Of a DNA stretch of 63,780 bases, positions 16,822-26,405 are shown piece after piece (position 1 is the stretch's first letter; each line of letters starts with the position of its first letter). The notes beneath the pieces were generated by a model, which saw only the letters and a list, made by a program, of their open reading frames with translations, did no database searches and was not told the DNA's origin. This stretch comes from Sulfurimonadaceae bacterium (lineage in GTDB: Bacteria; Campylobacterota; Campylobacteria; Campylobacterales; Sulfurimonadaceae). The position numbers and the translations under genes were made by a program. The stretch lies in NCBI GenBank assembly GCA_016744905.1, contig JADGDM010000008.1:1-63780 (forward strand), read 5' to 3'.

Positions 16822-17430
16822 TTAGTAATGAAAATTAAGCCCGATTGATAAATTTATGGTATTTTCTTGCACTGTTATATTTTGAGTGAGCGCTTGTTCG
16901 TAATTATAATCACCCCATGCGCGGTGTCTAAGGAAAATTTGTGTCTCTAATTCGATCATATTCATACGGTTTAACATACCCACACCCAGTTTCCAAGCTG
17001 TGTAATTTGCATTATCTTGAACGTATCCTTCTAAATCCATAAAACCAAAATCAAAACCACCCACAATAGTAGGCATAAAAACAGCAGAGACAGGGAAAGC
17101 TTTCATCATTTCAAAACCAAATGAATAGATAAAACCATTATCTTTATGTTGATCCTCATCACTGAAATCTTTAGGGAAAAGATCTCCTTCGTACTGTGTC
17201 ATACCAAAGGTTAGGTTTGTACGAAGATTGCCTTCTGCTTCCCCACCAATTAAAATTTTTAATCCATATGCATTTTGTTCAAAATCTTTTTGTTCTGTCG
17301 TTCCAGCAAAGGCTTGCTGTTCTTGATGACTTCTAAATGTTTGAGATCCTTCTATTGCAAATCCCATATAAGCACCTTGCGCCATTAAACTGATTGCACT
17401 TAAAAGTGTTATTAATACTGTTTTTTTCAC
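16822..17430 (-). CDS. Small outer-membrane beta-barrel protein (function unknown)
   Basis: This 202-residue protein has a signal peptide ending near LMAQGA. The rest alternates polar and aromatic residues in short strands and ends in GLNFHY, a terminal aromatic residue as in BAM-assembled barrels. An eight-stranded barrel would suit this length. I do not recognise a specific family. Its ATG follows the PDZ protein by a one-base overlap, so the two are coupled and may work together in the envelope. Confidence 0.7.
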   Translation of the reverse strand: MKKTVLITLLSAISLMAQGAYMGFAIEGSQTFRSHQEQQAFAGTTEQKDFEQNAYGLKILIGGEAEGNLRTNLTFGMTQYEGDLFPKDFSDEDQHKDNGFIYSFGFEMMKAFPVSAVFMPTIVGGFDFGFMDLEGYVQDNANYTAWKLGVGMLNRMNMIELETQIFLRHRAWGDYNYEQALTQNITVQENTINLSIGLNFHY

Positions 17431-18404
17431 TATTTATTCTTCCTAAATTTTATGAAAAATTGGAATCCATTACGTTCTAGCAAAAATGTTAAGTTCTCAG
17501 GTGAATGCATAATACTCTCTCTAACACTCATAATATCTTCAACTTTTTCACCATTGATAGCCACTAATTTATCTGCAATTTTTATTTTGGAATTTGTAGG
17601 TGTTGCTACAAAATTTAATTCTCTGTCTAGAAAAAGTGAAAAACGCTCCAAGTACGTATCACTTAGGAGTCCCCCACCATATCGTTTATCAAAAGTAACT
17701 TTTAAAGGAATATTCACTCCCTCACGCTTAATGCGAAAATGATGCATGGTATTTGGTTTTGAAAATAGTATCTTTTGCATTAAAGCAGAAGTAGAATAAA
17801 CAAGTTTTTTATCCATGTAAAGTATCTCATCACCGACAAGAAATTTTTGGTCTCTCATATAAGGATCGATTGAAGTAACAATTGCTTTTTTATTGTTAAG
17901 GCCTAGGCGAAATCCTGCGTCAGCATACCCAAATTCTTTAGTGCTGACAAAATGTTCAAGGTAGTCTTTTTCAATAATCCCATCTTCTACTGAAAGCCCA
18001 TGTAAAGAGCAGCAGGTGTCATTAATCATACCAAATGGAAGTCGCCTAAGCGCTTGACTCCATTGGCTCAAACCGATTTGAGGTTTACTATTGGAAAGTG
18101 TTTTAACTATGGGACTTGAAATCACTGCAAGCGTATCACTCTCTTTTAATGAAAACAGATAAGGAAATTTATTATTTTGATTCTCTAAAATATAGAGACC
18201 CAAGTATGGATTTGATTTTAAAATTTTAAATGGAGGTTGTTGTTTTGAATACAGTAAAGATTGTGTTTTAGACAGCGGTATGATTAAGGTATTGTTGCTC
18301 TCTACCCCAGCGTCAAAATATTTATCTTGACACTGTGTGAAAGAAGTGGGACATGCCAGCGCGCTGAGTAAAAAAATATGTATCACTATAAGATAACGAT
18401 ACAT
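17430..18404 (-). CDS. Exported PDZ-domain protein
   Basis: This 324-residue protein has a signal peptide (cleavage near LSALAC-PT). A domain of unknown fold with a CC pair (MINDTCCSLHG) comes first, then a PDZ domain at about 150-240 (FGYADAGFRLGL, SIDPYMRDQKFLVGDEILYMD) and a second PDZ-like segment at about 255-320 (KIADKLVAINGEKVEDI). There is no protease domain, so it is more likely a periplasmic scaffold or adaptor. It sits between ybaB and the small barrel protein in a tight same-strand run. Confidence 0.78.
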   Translation of the reverse strand: MYRYLIVIHIFLLSALACPTSFTQCQDKYFDAGVESNNTLIIPLSKTQSLLYSKQQPPFKILKSNPYLGLYILENQNNKFPYLFSLKESDTLAVISSPIVKTLSNSKPQIGLSQWSQALRRLPFGMINDTCCSLHGLSVEDGIIEKDYLEHFVSTKEFGYADAGFRLGLNNKKAIVTSIDPYMRDQKFLVGDEILYMDKKLVYSTSALMQKILFSKPNTMHHFRIKREGVNIPLKVTFDKRYGGGLLSDTYLERFSLFLDRELNFVATPTNSKIKIADKLVAINGEKVEDIMSVRESIMHSPENLTFLLERNGFQFFIKFRKNK

Positions 18405-18418
18405 TTTAAACCTTTTAG

Positions 18419-18751
18419 TTATTTGGATCCAAACGGATTCATTGCGCCTAAGTCACCCAGTCCACCAAGCAACCCCATCGCTGAATTCTTTTTATCGTCT
18501 TCAACCATTTTGGTGGCGTCATTCATCGCAGCGATGAGTAAAATTTGCAGTGAGCTTTTATCATCAAGTAGTGAATCGTCAATATTCAAATCAATGACTT
18601 CACCACTTCCACTCATAGTCACTTCAACCATTCCACCACCACTTTTAACGGTGTAACGTTTTGTAGCCATCTCATCTTGCATCTTTTGAGTCTGCTCTTG
18701 CATGCCCTCAAGCATTTTACCCATATCGCCCAGATTCATATTGCCAAACAT
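18419..18751 (-). CDS. ybaB: YbaB/EbfC family nucleoid-associated protein
   Basis: This 110-residue DNA-binding protein is of the YbaB/EbfC family. The coiled amino-terminal helix MLEGMQEQTQKMQDEM is followed by the strand pair with GGGMVEVTMSGSGEVIDL. Its ATG overlaps the panD stop by one base. It usually sits next to recR or dnaX; here it is with panD, as is common in Campylobacterota. Confidence 0.9.
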   Translation of the reverse strand: MFGNMNLGDMGKMLEGMQEQTQKMQDEMATKRYTVKSGGGMVEVTMSGSGEVIDLNIDDSLLDDKSSLQILLIAAMNDATKMVEDDKKNSAMGLLGGLGDLGAMNPFGSK

Positions 18752-19116
18752 TAGATACTCTTTACAATCTCGTCAATATTGTTTTCATCATTAAGCAAAA
18801 CAACACATGGTTCGTAAGTTTCTAAATCTTTTTCGTCATATGTTGCGTACGCAACGATAATAACTTTATCACCCTTATGCACTTTTCTTGCCGCCGCACC
18901 ATTAAGACAGATATCACGTTGTCCGCGCTCGCCTAAAATGATGTAGGTAGAAAATCGCTCGCCATTGTTAATATTTAAAATCTCAACTTTTTGACCAACA
19001 CGCATTTTTGAAGCTTCAAGAAGCTCCTCATCGATAGTAATTGAACCAACATAATTAAGGTTGGCATCTGTTACCGTGGCACGATGTATTTTACTGTAGA
19101 GCATTTCTATTGTCAT
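18751..19116 (-). CDS. panD: Aspartate 1-decarboxylase proenzyme
   Basis: This pyruvoyl enzyme makes beta-alanine for pantothenate and coenzyme A. The self-cleavage site Gly24-Ser25 is present in [26 protein letters not shown], near residues 72-88, is the usual core. At 121 residues it has the normal length. A ketopantoate reductase-like gene occurs 37 kb away at 55927-56832, so two pantothenate steps may be encoded in the window. Confidence 0.96.
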   Translation of the reverse strand: MTIEMLYSKIHRATVTDANLNYVGSITIDEELLEASKMRVGQKVEILNINNGERFSTYIILGERGQRDICLNGAAARKVHKGDKVIIVAYATYDEKDLETYEPCVVLLNDENNIDEIVKSI

Positions 19117-19124
19117 AAAACTGC

Positions 19125-19499
19125 CTATCTACCCATCTGTTTAGCCATAGCAGCTGGTGTAATTGGTGCATCCCACATCTCAGAATCAATAACAAACTCT
19201 TCAACAATGTTCCCGCCGATAATATGCTCTTCAACGATACGTGTAATTTTGTCTTTATTAAGACCTGTATACATTACGTGACCTGGTTCTACTAACATAA
19301 CAGGACCTTGCTGACAACGGTTAAGACAACCTGTACGAATTGGTTGAACAGTTCCGATAATACCTTTTTGCATTAGCGTTGTTGCTAGGTGCTGAAAAAG
19401 GTCTTGTGTATCTGGACCAACACATGAAGGTTTTGGCATGCCAGGAGGTGCTGACTGCTCACATTTGAAAATATAAAAAGATGGTTGAGGAATACCCAT
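19125..19499 (-). CDS. Thioredoxin-like [2Fe-2S] ferredoxin
   Basis: This 124-residue protein has the cysteine spacing of thioredoxin-fold 2Fe-2S ferredoxins. Cys lies in [16 protein letters not shown] (two residues) and in [10 protein letters not shown] (two residues). It would carry electrons in the cytoplasm. It lies 8 bp upstream of panD on the same strand. A TATAAT-type -10 (19531-19526) lies in its short leader. Confidence 0.88.
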   Translation of the reverse strand: MGIPQPSFYIFKCEQSAPPGMPKPSCVGPDTQDLFQHLATTLMQKGIIGTVQPIRTGCLNRCQQGPVMLVEPGHVMYTGLNKDKITRIVEEHIIGGNIVEEFVIDSEMWDAPITPAAMAKQMGR

Positions 19500-19537
19500 T
19501 GTTTCTCCGTTAAGTCTACATTTAAATTATATAGACT

Positions 19538-19566
19538 AGAATTTTGCGAAATTATAGCAAAATTCT
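19538..19566 (-). terminator. Hairpin after the pldB-like gene
   Basis: AGAATTTTGC (19538-19547) and GCAAAATTCT (19557-19566) form a perfect 10-bp stem with a 9-nt loop. It lies between the hydrolase stop and the ferredoxin gene. The stem is AT-rich and the tail is not a clean T run, so its strength is uncertain. Confidence 0.5.
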
Positions 19567-19597
19567 TTCACTTTAGGGTAATAGAAGAAATTAGATT

Positions 19598-20641
19598 TTA
19601 AATATTAGCATTAAAGAAGTTTAGAGTTTTAGTGAGTACCTTATTACGGATTTCGTCACGTTCGATAAATATTTCATGTTCAGCATCTTCAATACTAAAA
19701 GCTTTACAAAACTCTGACGCATTATCACAAAATTTCTCTTGGGCCTTTTCACTCACAATATCATCACTTTGTGCACTAAAAAGAAGAAAGGGGATTTTAA
19801 TTTTATGGGCTTCTTTCACACTTTTTTTACTGTATTCACATGACTGAGCCAACCATCTACTACTGGGACCACCTATCTTTGCTTCTGGATACTGTTCATA
19901 CGCATCAAGCGCTATTGTGTAGCGGAGAAGTGAACGTGTAAAAATCTTGTAGTTTGCGCTTGCAATACTGCTGTCATAACTGGAGGTACCTATCACATAG
20001 TCAATACGTTTTTGTCGTTCTTTTTTATAAAATCCACAAACCAATCCTGTTGTAAATCCAGAACCAATCTTTGGTTGATGCATTGGTGAACTTAATGCCG
20101 CTGCCGTAAAATCAAATGGATAACGTTCCATATAAAGCGAAGAGATAGCCCCACCCATAGAATGAGAAAGTAAAAAAAGTTTTTGCTTACTCTCCTTTTG
20201 AACAACATCATTAACAAAGGTTTTTAAGTCATCAACATAGTAAGTAAACGCTTCTACGTCTCCTAATTGTGTATCTACGTCTTGTGTTCGACCAGAGAGT
20301 CCCTGCCCTCTATGATCCAATATAAATACATTAAAACCATTACGCGTTAAATCAAAAATAAGCTCTTGATATTTCACCATTGACTCAGTTCGCCCACTTG
20401 CAATCACAATCGACGCTTTTGCATTGTGCGTTTTAAAAACTTTATAGGCTATTTTGACATCCAATTTGCCTTTGAAATAATGAAGTTCTGAATTTTTAAA
20501 ACGAGGATGTATCTTTTTACTGTAGCGCAATAAAAGGCTCTTCTCTGTTGTAAAATCATAATTATTTGTTTTTATATCAAGTAGAGAAAAGGCGGATAAG
20601 GAGCTAACTAATAGCAAAAAGAGTAAAGGTAATTGCAACAC
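19598..20641 (-). CDS. pldB: Exported lysophospholipase, PldB-like
   Basis: This 347-residue alpha/beta hydrolase has a signal peptide (LLLVSSLSAFS). Sequence around IASGRTESMVKYQELIFDLTRNGFNVFILDHRGQGLSGR, followed by YVDDLKTF and LSHSMGGAISSLYMERYP, matches the lysophospholipase L2 pattern. The catalytic Ser is in HSMGG, the Asp probably in SAQSDDIVS, and the His in EDAEHEIF. The signal peptide indicates action in the envelope, unlike the related cytoplasmic hydrolase at 9277-10086. Confidence 0.85.
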   Translation of the reverse strand: MLQLPLLFLLLVSSLSAFSLLDIKTNNYDFTTEKSLLLRYSKKIHPRFKNSELHYFKGKLDVKIAYKVFKTHNAKASIVIASGRTESMVKYQELIFDLTRNGFNVFILDHRGQGLSGRTQDVDTQLGDVEAFTYYVDDLKTFVNDVVQKESKQKLFLLSHSMGGAISSLYMERYPFDFTAAALSSPMHQPKIGSGFTTGLVCGFYKKERQKRIDYVIGTSSYDSSIASANYKIFTRSLLRYTIALDAYEQYPEAKIGGPSSRWLAQSCEYSKKSVKEAHKIKIPFLLFSAQSDDIVSEKAQEKFCDNASEFCKAFSIEDAEHEIFIERDEIRNKVLTKTLNFFNANI

Positions 20642-20664
20642 TAATCCTAAAGATAAATTTGAGA

Positions 20665-20691
20665 AGATAAAATTCTAATTGAATTTTATCT
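20665..20691 (-). terminator. Terminator hairpin of the giant lipoprotein gene
   Basis: AGATAAAATTC (20665-20675) and GAATTTTATCT (20681-20691) are a perfect 11-bp stem with a 5-nt loop. It begins 11 bp after the stop of the 1322-residue lipoprotein on the minus strand. It also lies 24 bp upstream of the pldB-like start, so it separates the two genes. Confidence 0.65.
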
Positions 20692-20702
20692 AAACTCTTC
20701 AG

Positions 20703-23700
20703 TTATTCTGTGACAACCACATCATAGGTCATATTATTATCATTGCTAAAGTTTTTGATACCGATACAATATTCTCCTGTTACACTGAAGTCATATTCGA
20801 TACTGTCCATAGTAGTAGATAACCCTGAACTGGTAGTTATAACAGTTGTACATCCATCTTCATATATCCATATATCTAAGTCACCCTCTGGCGCAAAATT
20901 ACTGATCGATATATTTCTAATTCCAGCAGATACGACACTTAATCCATAATAACTATTTTCCTCATCTAAAGTGTCTGTACCGACACTTCCTTCATGAGAG
21001 ACGCCTACACTTAAAGGTATTGGATGCGCTTGTGTGCCCTCATTCATACTTTCGTAAACTCTAATGGCGAAAGTCCCAGATTCTCCTGATGAATAAGGAA
21101 AAATTTTAATATATACTTTTTCACTACTCGTTGGTACTATTGTTTCTGACACATCGACGTCATTATCAGCATCTATAAAGTATTCAGTAGTCAAATCAGC
21201 CCTATAGGCACTACTTTTAATGTCCAAAGTAGCAACACCACTCGCTGGTTGAGAAAATCCATCATACGTCAATAAAGAGTATGTTTTTCCTAAGATGGCG
21301 TCAAATTCGTACCAGATAAAAGTATCAATGTATTCACCTATAATATAATCTCCACCCAGCACGAGACTTGTAATATTGTCATCATTCGCAACTGTAGCAG
21401 CATTGACTGTAACAGCTACTGCTGTACTTTGCCCTGATCCACCAGAAATATCTATACTGGCCGTACCTTCACTGACTGCGCTCAAAGTCATCACCGAACC
21501 TGAAATTGAGACTGTTACAATATTTACATCAGATGATGTAGCATCAAAAGTATCTGCCGTTGTACCATCCGTCGTTACTGTGACATTCAGTAGCTGTGTA
21601 TCGTTGATATCCAATGTCACGTTGAGCATATCTACAGACAGAGTTGGTTGTACTAAGGATGCAATATTATGGACATATAAAGCGCCTATTGCACTCGCAT
21701 TACTATAAGTACCCGCCACAATACTAGACCCACTCATAGAGACACCATACCCTACAGTATCGCCAGCTATACTATCACTGGCTGTGATTTTCGCAATTTG
21801 ATTAAATGTATCAGATCCATCATTCTCAAACAGATACAGGGCTCCTGTATTTTCTACACTCTCATTTAGATCAAAATTATAAGCACCCACTAAAACCCTA
21901 TCTTCACTCATCGAAATATTGGCACCAAATAGTGAGAATTTTTGTGGATCTAAGGCAACCAATTTATCAATAAACGAGAAGTTTCCATCACTACTATCAT
22001 ATTTATAGATATCTGTTGTTCCATAATAGGTTTCTGCTTCTGCACCATAAGATTCACCAATGGCTAAATACTCATTCTCTAGGGAAATATCAGAACCAAA
22101 GTAAGAGTAAGAGGATGTAGGAGAGACAATTTTTTGACTGTGTACAAAATCTCCTGAACCATCTTGTCTAAAAAGGTACACTGCTCCCTTATTTGATCTG
22201 TCATTTTGTGCGGAAACAACAAGTAAATCACTCTCGATCTCTACATCTGCACCAAAACGTTTATTCACACCATCTGAATCATAGGCAAGGAGTTTGTTCA
22301 GCTGTGAATAGTTGTCTGATCCATCATTTATAAATACATAAACGCTGTCACGTAAACTACCTACGACGACATACAGGCCATCGAGCGCGACAGAGGCACC
22401 CAACTTGGTGTCCGTATAAGGATCATCAGCTACCAGTTTTGCAATTTGGGAGAATGTATCGTCTCCATTGTTTTTAAAGACATAGGCTGCCCCATAATTA
22501 TCCGCTCCATTACGACTATCTCCGACTATAATATAGGCACCATTCATTGTCACACTTGAACCAAAGTCATTGCTATTCTCTGCGTCAGAAGCTTCTAATT
22601 CATAAATTTTCTCTAACTGATTGTTTGTATTATATTTATAAACAAAAACAACACCACCCGCAGATGTGCTGCTGGTCGATTCATCTACTGAAGCGACTAT
22701 CACATATTCTTCATCAGCATACAAACTTTTTGATGCATAACCATAGCGGGTATCCCCCACTTCTGGAAGTACTTTTTGCGTAAAATTCAGATCAATATTT
22801 GTAGCAGTTTTTGCATTAACGGTGTAATTAAAAAGAGTAACTACACTGTCTGTTCCATCACTAAGCATGATACTTACATTATAATTACCTACAATACTTG
22901 GTGTTCCTGATATCACTCCAGAAGATGCGTTTATTATCAAACCAAGCGGTAAAGTACTCGAACTATAACTTAATACATCTCCACTATCTATATCACTTCC
23001 ATCAACACTGATAGGAGTGATTTCAAGGTTCACTTCTGAACTTTTATTTTCTATAGTAGTAAGTATTGGAGCATTATTGGTGTCAACAACTTCTCTAACA
23101 GTATAAACAAAATTTTCAAAGCTATTGTTTGCTTGATCACTTACTTGAACTGCAATATTATAGACACCTATGACATTTGGTGTTCCAGAGATAACACCCG
23201 TCTCCTCATCTATAATCAAACCAGGAGGTAAACCGGTCGCACTATAAGAGAGAGTATTTCCTTCTGGATCTGTTGCACTCACGCTTATAGGAGAAATACT
23301 GACATTAACATCAGAATAAACATTTTCTAGTGTTGCTATCACTGGCCGAGTATTTGCTATATGGGAGACTGTAATAGAAAAATCACCTGTTAAAAAATTA
23401 TTCTCCTCGATAACCTTAATAAGCACCAATTCATTAGCAACAGCTGTTATAAATTTTCCACTATAACCACTGTCTTGCTCCAAAGAAAATTCATAACTCT
23501 CACTAGAACCTGAACTTATATGATAGTTATAATAACTTGTTTCATCTACTCGATATACTGAGACAAGAACACCTCGACTATAGGCACTGTCATCATCTTT
23601 ATCTTTCCATTGAATGCTATACTCTTGATCCTTTGTTGCATTAAACGAGTACCATTGTGCTTCAGCTGAAGTAGTGATACTGGTTACTGTTTCGATTCCA

Positions 23701-24671
23701 AAACTGAGCGTTGTCGCATTTATAAGTGGATTTCGTATCGTATAAACAAAATTTAGAGTATCACTTAACTCTCCATCAGTAACACTAACAGATACATTAT
23801 AGGTACCTAATACAGTTGGTGTCCCGGTTATTTCACCTGCAGTAGACATACTGAATCCAGGAGGTAAACCCGTCGAACTAAAAGTCAAATCATCCCCATC
23901 TGCATCCGTTGCAGCAATAATAACAGTACTAATAACAGCATCTATTTCAAAGGTTAAATTTATTTGCGGATTTATAACTGGTGCACTGTTACTAACAACG
24001 ACACCATCTCCACTATATCCATTCACATATCCTGTATCACTTGCACTCGCCTCACCAAACTCTCCATCGATGTACGTTTTAACATAATAGTTATATAAAT
24101 TATTTTTATCTACCGTCCTGTCTTCAAATGAGGTTTTAGCGACAACAGTAATGGGTGTAAATACAGTTGCATCCTCAGGAGAGTGTGCTTTATAGATGTA
24201 ATAGATACTTGCTCCACTCACAGCGTCCCAACTAATGGTAATAGAGCGATCTTGTGTTCCATCTGTAGCACTAACATTTTGAGCTACAGAAGTGTCAACT
24301 GGACGAACTATCACGTTCACATTCACCGTCAATGATTTACCTGAACCACTTGTTACTGTTAGCGTAGCCGCACCAACACCTTTCGCCGTAATACTCACTG
24401 TTGCTGCAAAGACTTGAGCTTCGAAAACAGAACTATTAGAACTGATGACCGAGACTGTATCTACCAATCCAGCAGAAGTTTTAGCATCGACTGTAAAGTT
24501 TTCAACAGCATCTACATATACATTAACTGAACTAGTAGAAGAGCTTAATGTAGCCACTTTTTCACTAGGCTTCGTTACAGGATCTGCAGGAGGAGATGAT
24601 GTGTCTCCACAAGCAGTAAATGAGATAATTAAAAATAGGCCAAAAAATATACTAATGAAAAATGAGCGCAT
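20703..24671 (-). CDS. Giant multidomain surface lipoprotein with seven FG-GAP blades
   Basis: The protein has 1322 residues. The start at 24671 is fixed by AGGAGGTG eight bases upstream, the strongest ribosome site seen outside the ribosomal block. Signal peptide and lipobox FTAC come first. Order after that: Big-2-like Ig domain (about 30-125), fibronectin III-like (125-215), He_PIG Ig domain (230-315), PPC-like domain (320-435), two more He_PIG domains (440-620), a seven-bladed FG-GAP propeller (about 630-990), a second Big-2-like domain, then two PPC-like domains to the end. No enzyme domain is visible; it looks like an adhesin or ligand-binding surface protein. It has no AGCGCGCT copy despite its length. 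Confidence 0.85.
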   Translation of the reverse strand: MRSFFISIFFGLFLIISFTACGDTSSPPADPVTKPSEKVATLSSSTSSVNVYVDAVENFTVDAKTSAGLVDTVSVISSNSSVFEAQVFAATVSITAKGVGAATLTVTSGSGKSLTVNVNVIVRPVDTSVAQNVSATDGTQDRSITISWDAVSGASIYYIYKAHSPEDATVFTPITVVAKTSFEDRTVDKNNLYNYYVKTYIDGEFGEASASDTGYVNGYSGDGVVVSNSAPVINPQINLTFEIDAVISTVIIAATDADGDDLTFSSTGLPPGFSMSTAGEITGTPTVLGTYNVSVSVTDGELSDTLNFVYTIRNPLINATTLSFGIETVTSITTSAEAQWYSFNATKDQEYSIQWKDKDDDSAYSRGVLVSVYRVDETSYYNYHISSGSSESYEFSLEQDSGYSGKFITAVANELVLIKVIEENNFLTGDFSITVSHIANTRPVIATLENVYSDVNVSISPISVSATDPEGNTLSYSATGLPPGLIIDEETGVISGTPNVIGVYNIAVQVSDQANNSFENFVYTVREVVDTNNAPILTTIENKSSEVNLEITPISVDGSDIDSGDVLSYSSSTLPLGLIINASSGVISGTPSIVGNYNVSIMLSDGTDSVVTLFNYTVNAKTATNIDLNFTQKVLPEVGDTRYGYASKSLYADEEYVIVASVDESTSSTSAGGVVFVYKYNTNNQLEKIYELEASDAENSNDFGSSVTMNGAYIIVGDSRNGADNYGAAYVFKNNGDDTFSQIAKLVADDPYTDTKLGASVALDGLYVVVGSLRDSVYVFINDGSDNYSQLNKLLAYDSDGVNKRFGADVEIESDLLVVSAQNDRSNKGAVYLFRQDGSGDFVHSQKIVSPTSSYSYFGSDISLENEYLAIGESYGAEAETYYGTTDIYKYDSSDGNFSFIDKLVALDPQKFSLFGANISMSEDRVLVGAYNFDLNESVENTGALYLFENDGSDTFNQIAKITASDSIAGDTVGYGVSMSGSSIVAGTYSNASAIGALYVHNIASLVQPTLSVDMLNVTLDINDTQLLNVTVTTDGTTADTFDATSSDVNIVTVSISGSVMTLSAVSEGTASIDISGGSGQSTAVAVTVNAATVANDDNITSLVLGGDYIIGEYIDTFIWYEFDAILGKTYSLLTYDGFSQPASGVATLDIKSSAYRADLTTEYFIDADNDVDVSETIVPTSSEKVYIKIFPYSSGESGTFAIRVYESMNEGTQAHPIPLSVGVSHEGSVGTDTLDEENSYYGLSVVSAGIRNISISNFAPEGDLDIWIYEDGCTTVITTSSGLSTTMDSIEYDFSVTGEYCIGIKNFSNDNNMTYDVVVTE

Positions 24672-25112
24672 AATACACCTCCTAAAGATATACAACTGTA
24701 AGGGTGATAATAAAGTGAAGGATAATAAATTGGTCGAGAGTTACGAAGAATTTCTTATGATTCAGTTTAGTATCACCAAACTAAAATTTAAGAATTAAAG
24801 AACTTAAGTGAAATCCATATCGAAAAGAACTCCTCCTATCTGTTACAATTTAACAATAGAAAGCTTAAAGGTAAATGAAAAGTAACCAATCTTTTAAATT
24901 GCCTTATTAATAAGACATAATTATTATTTTTACGTGATATTACTCCAGTTAGTTGCAACTGTTCCTAAAAATATCATCTAAATACTAAGAATTATACGAG
25001 ACATGAAGAGAGGATAGGTTTATTGCAAGGAATGCTATTTTATTAGTAGGAATCTTTGTATCTTATAGAGTAGATGGACTCCCTTCATCTTTATACGCAC
25101 TAAGGAGTCGTA
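24672..25112. other. Gene-free 441-bp gap between the giant lipoprotein and murE
   Basis: I see no supported gene here. The left end carries the leader and ribosome site of the giant lipoprotein on the minus strand. GACTCC (25077-25082) and GGAGTC (25104-25109) form a weak 6-bp inverted repeat with a 21-nt loop just after the murE stop, a poor terminator candidate. The rest is AT-rich and without clear repeats. Confidence 0.6.
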
Positions 25113-26402
25113 TTAAGAAATACCTAAAATCTCTTTAACTACTTCTCTATCATCAAAAGGGAATTTTTTATCATAAATAATTTGATGCTCTTCATCGCCT
25201 TTTCCGAGGATCAAAACAATTTCTTCTTCTTCTCTCTCTTCTATCGCTTTAGCAATGGCTTCACGACGACTTAAATAAACTTCGACATTACGACTCTCTA
25301 AAATACCTTCTAAAATATCATCTATAATAGCTTGAGGATCTTCATTTCTAGGATTATCAGTAGTGAGATATATTTTTTTTGCTAAGTTAGAAGCAACTTT
25401 CCCCATCAAAGGACGTTTAGATTTATCTCTATCTCCACCCGCACCAAAAACAAGGCGGATCTCTTTTTCACGCAGTGCCGTCATCGCTTCTTGCATACCA
25501 TCAGGCGTGTGCGCAAAATCAACAATAATATTTTTACTGACCTCTTGCATACGACCACTAACACCACCAAAATTTTCTACAACATCACAGACTTCTTTGA
25601 CATCTTTACCCGTCAATATAGTTGCTGCAGCTATGGCACACATTAAGTTATAAAGATTAAAAAATCCATGCATAGGAGACGTGAAATGTTCTACTTTTTG
25701 AAAGTGCGCAACCACACCACTAATACCACCCGTTAAAGAGTAAGCCATACTTTTAAAAGTAGCTGCATTTTCAATTCCATAAGTAAATGCATTACGAAAA
25801 TTAAAGTCTGCATTTGGCTCATCTTTATTAATAAGCTTTTTACCTTCATCTTTAAAAAAACTATTTTTTACGGCTCTATACTCTTCTAAAGTATTATGAT
25901 AGTCTAGATGATCTTGCGTAATATTCGTCAAAACTTTTAGCTCAAAGTTAAGACCTTCAATACGCTTTTGAACAATGGCGTGAGAGCTCACTTCCATAAT
26001 AAAAAAATCACACTCTTGAGCAGTTGCTTGATAAATATGTCTATAAGTGGTCAGCGCGCTGGGTGTTGTTAAAGATTTACCTTCAACCGTTTCATCATTC
26101 ATGAAGAAACCGCGTGTTCCCTGTAGAGCCACTTTATAGCCAAGGTCTAAAAGAAAAGAGTAAAGTGCACTCGCTGTAGTAGTTTTACCGTTCGTTCCAG
26201 TAATACCAATAATTTTAATTTTATCGATACCAAAATAAGAGGCAATGTCTTTTAACTCAACAATAGAATGTGCCCCATTCGAGACAGCATCTTCTTTATA
26301 TTTTCTATTTTGCTCGGTTAAAACAAAGGCAGTTTCTGCGTCACATTCATTAGAGTTTTCACTCATAAATTTATAGGGGGTATCACCGAGCTGAAATTTC
26401 AA
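25113..26402 (-). CDS. murE: UDP-MurNAc-L-Ala-D-Glu:meso-diaminopimelate ligase
   Basis: This cytoplasmic ligase adds meso-diaminopimelate to the peptidoglycan precursor. The ATP loop is ITGTNGKTTTAS. The DNPRNEDP motif near the carboxy end specifies meso-DAP rather than lysine. At 429 residues it is shorter than the E. coli enzyme (about 495), with an abbreviated first domain, as in Campylobacterota. It starts 3 bp after the TPR-like gene and belongs to the same operon. Confidence 0.96.
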   Translation of the reverse strand: MKFQLGDTPYKFMSENSNECDAETAFVLTEQNRKYKEDAVSNGAHSIVELKDIASYFGIDKIKIIGITGTNGKTTTASALYSFLLDLGYKVALQGTRGFFMNDETVEGKSLTTPSALTTYRHIYQATAQECDFFIMEVSSHAIVQKRIEGLNFELKVLTNITQDHLDYHNTLEEYRAVKNSFFKDEGKKLINKDEPNADFNFRNAFTYGIENAATFKSMAYSLTGGISGVVAHFQKVEHFTSPMHGFFNLYNLMCAIAAATILTGKDVKEVCDVVENFGGVSGRMQEVSKNIIVDFAHTPDGMQEAMTALREKEIRLVFGAGGDRDKSKRPLMGKVASNLAKKIYLTTDNPRNEDPQAIIDDILEGILESRNVEVYLSRREAIAKAIEEREEEEIVLILGKGDEEHQIIYDKKFPFDDREVVKEILGIS

Positions 26403-26405
26403 ATA

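Noticed and set aside
24445-24798. Plus-strand open frame of 117 codons across the start of the giant lipoprotein
   Set aside because: It is mostly antisense to the signal peptide and first domain, and lacks a ribosome site; the minus gene has a strong one.
25077-25109. GACTCC/GGAGTC repeat after murE as a terminator
   Set aside because: The stem is 6 bp with a 21-nt loop and no T run, so it is too weak to call.
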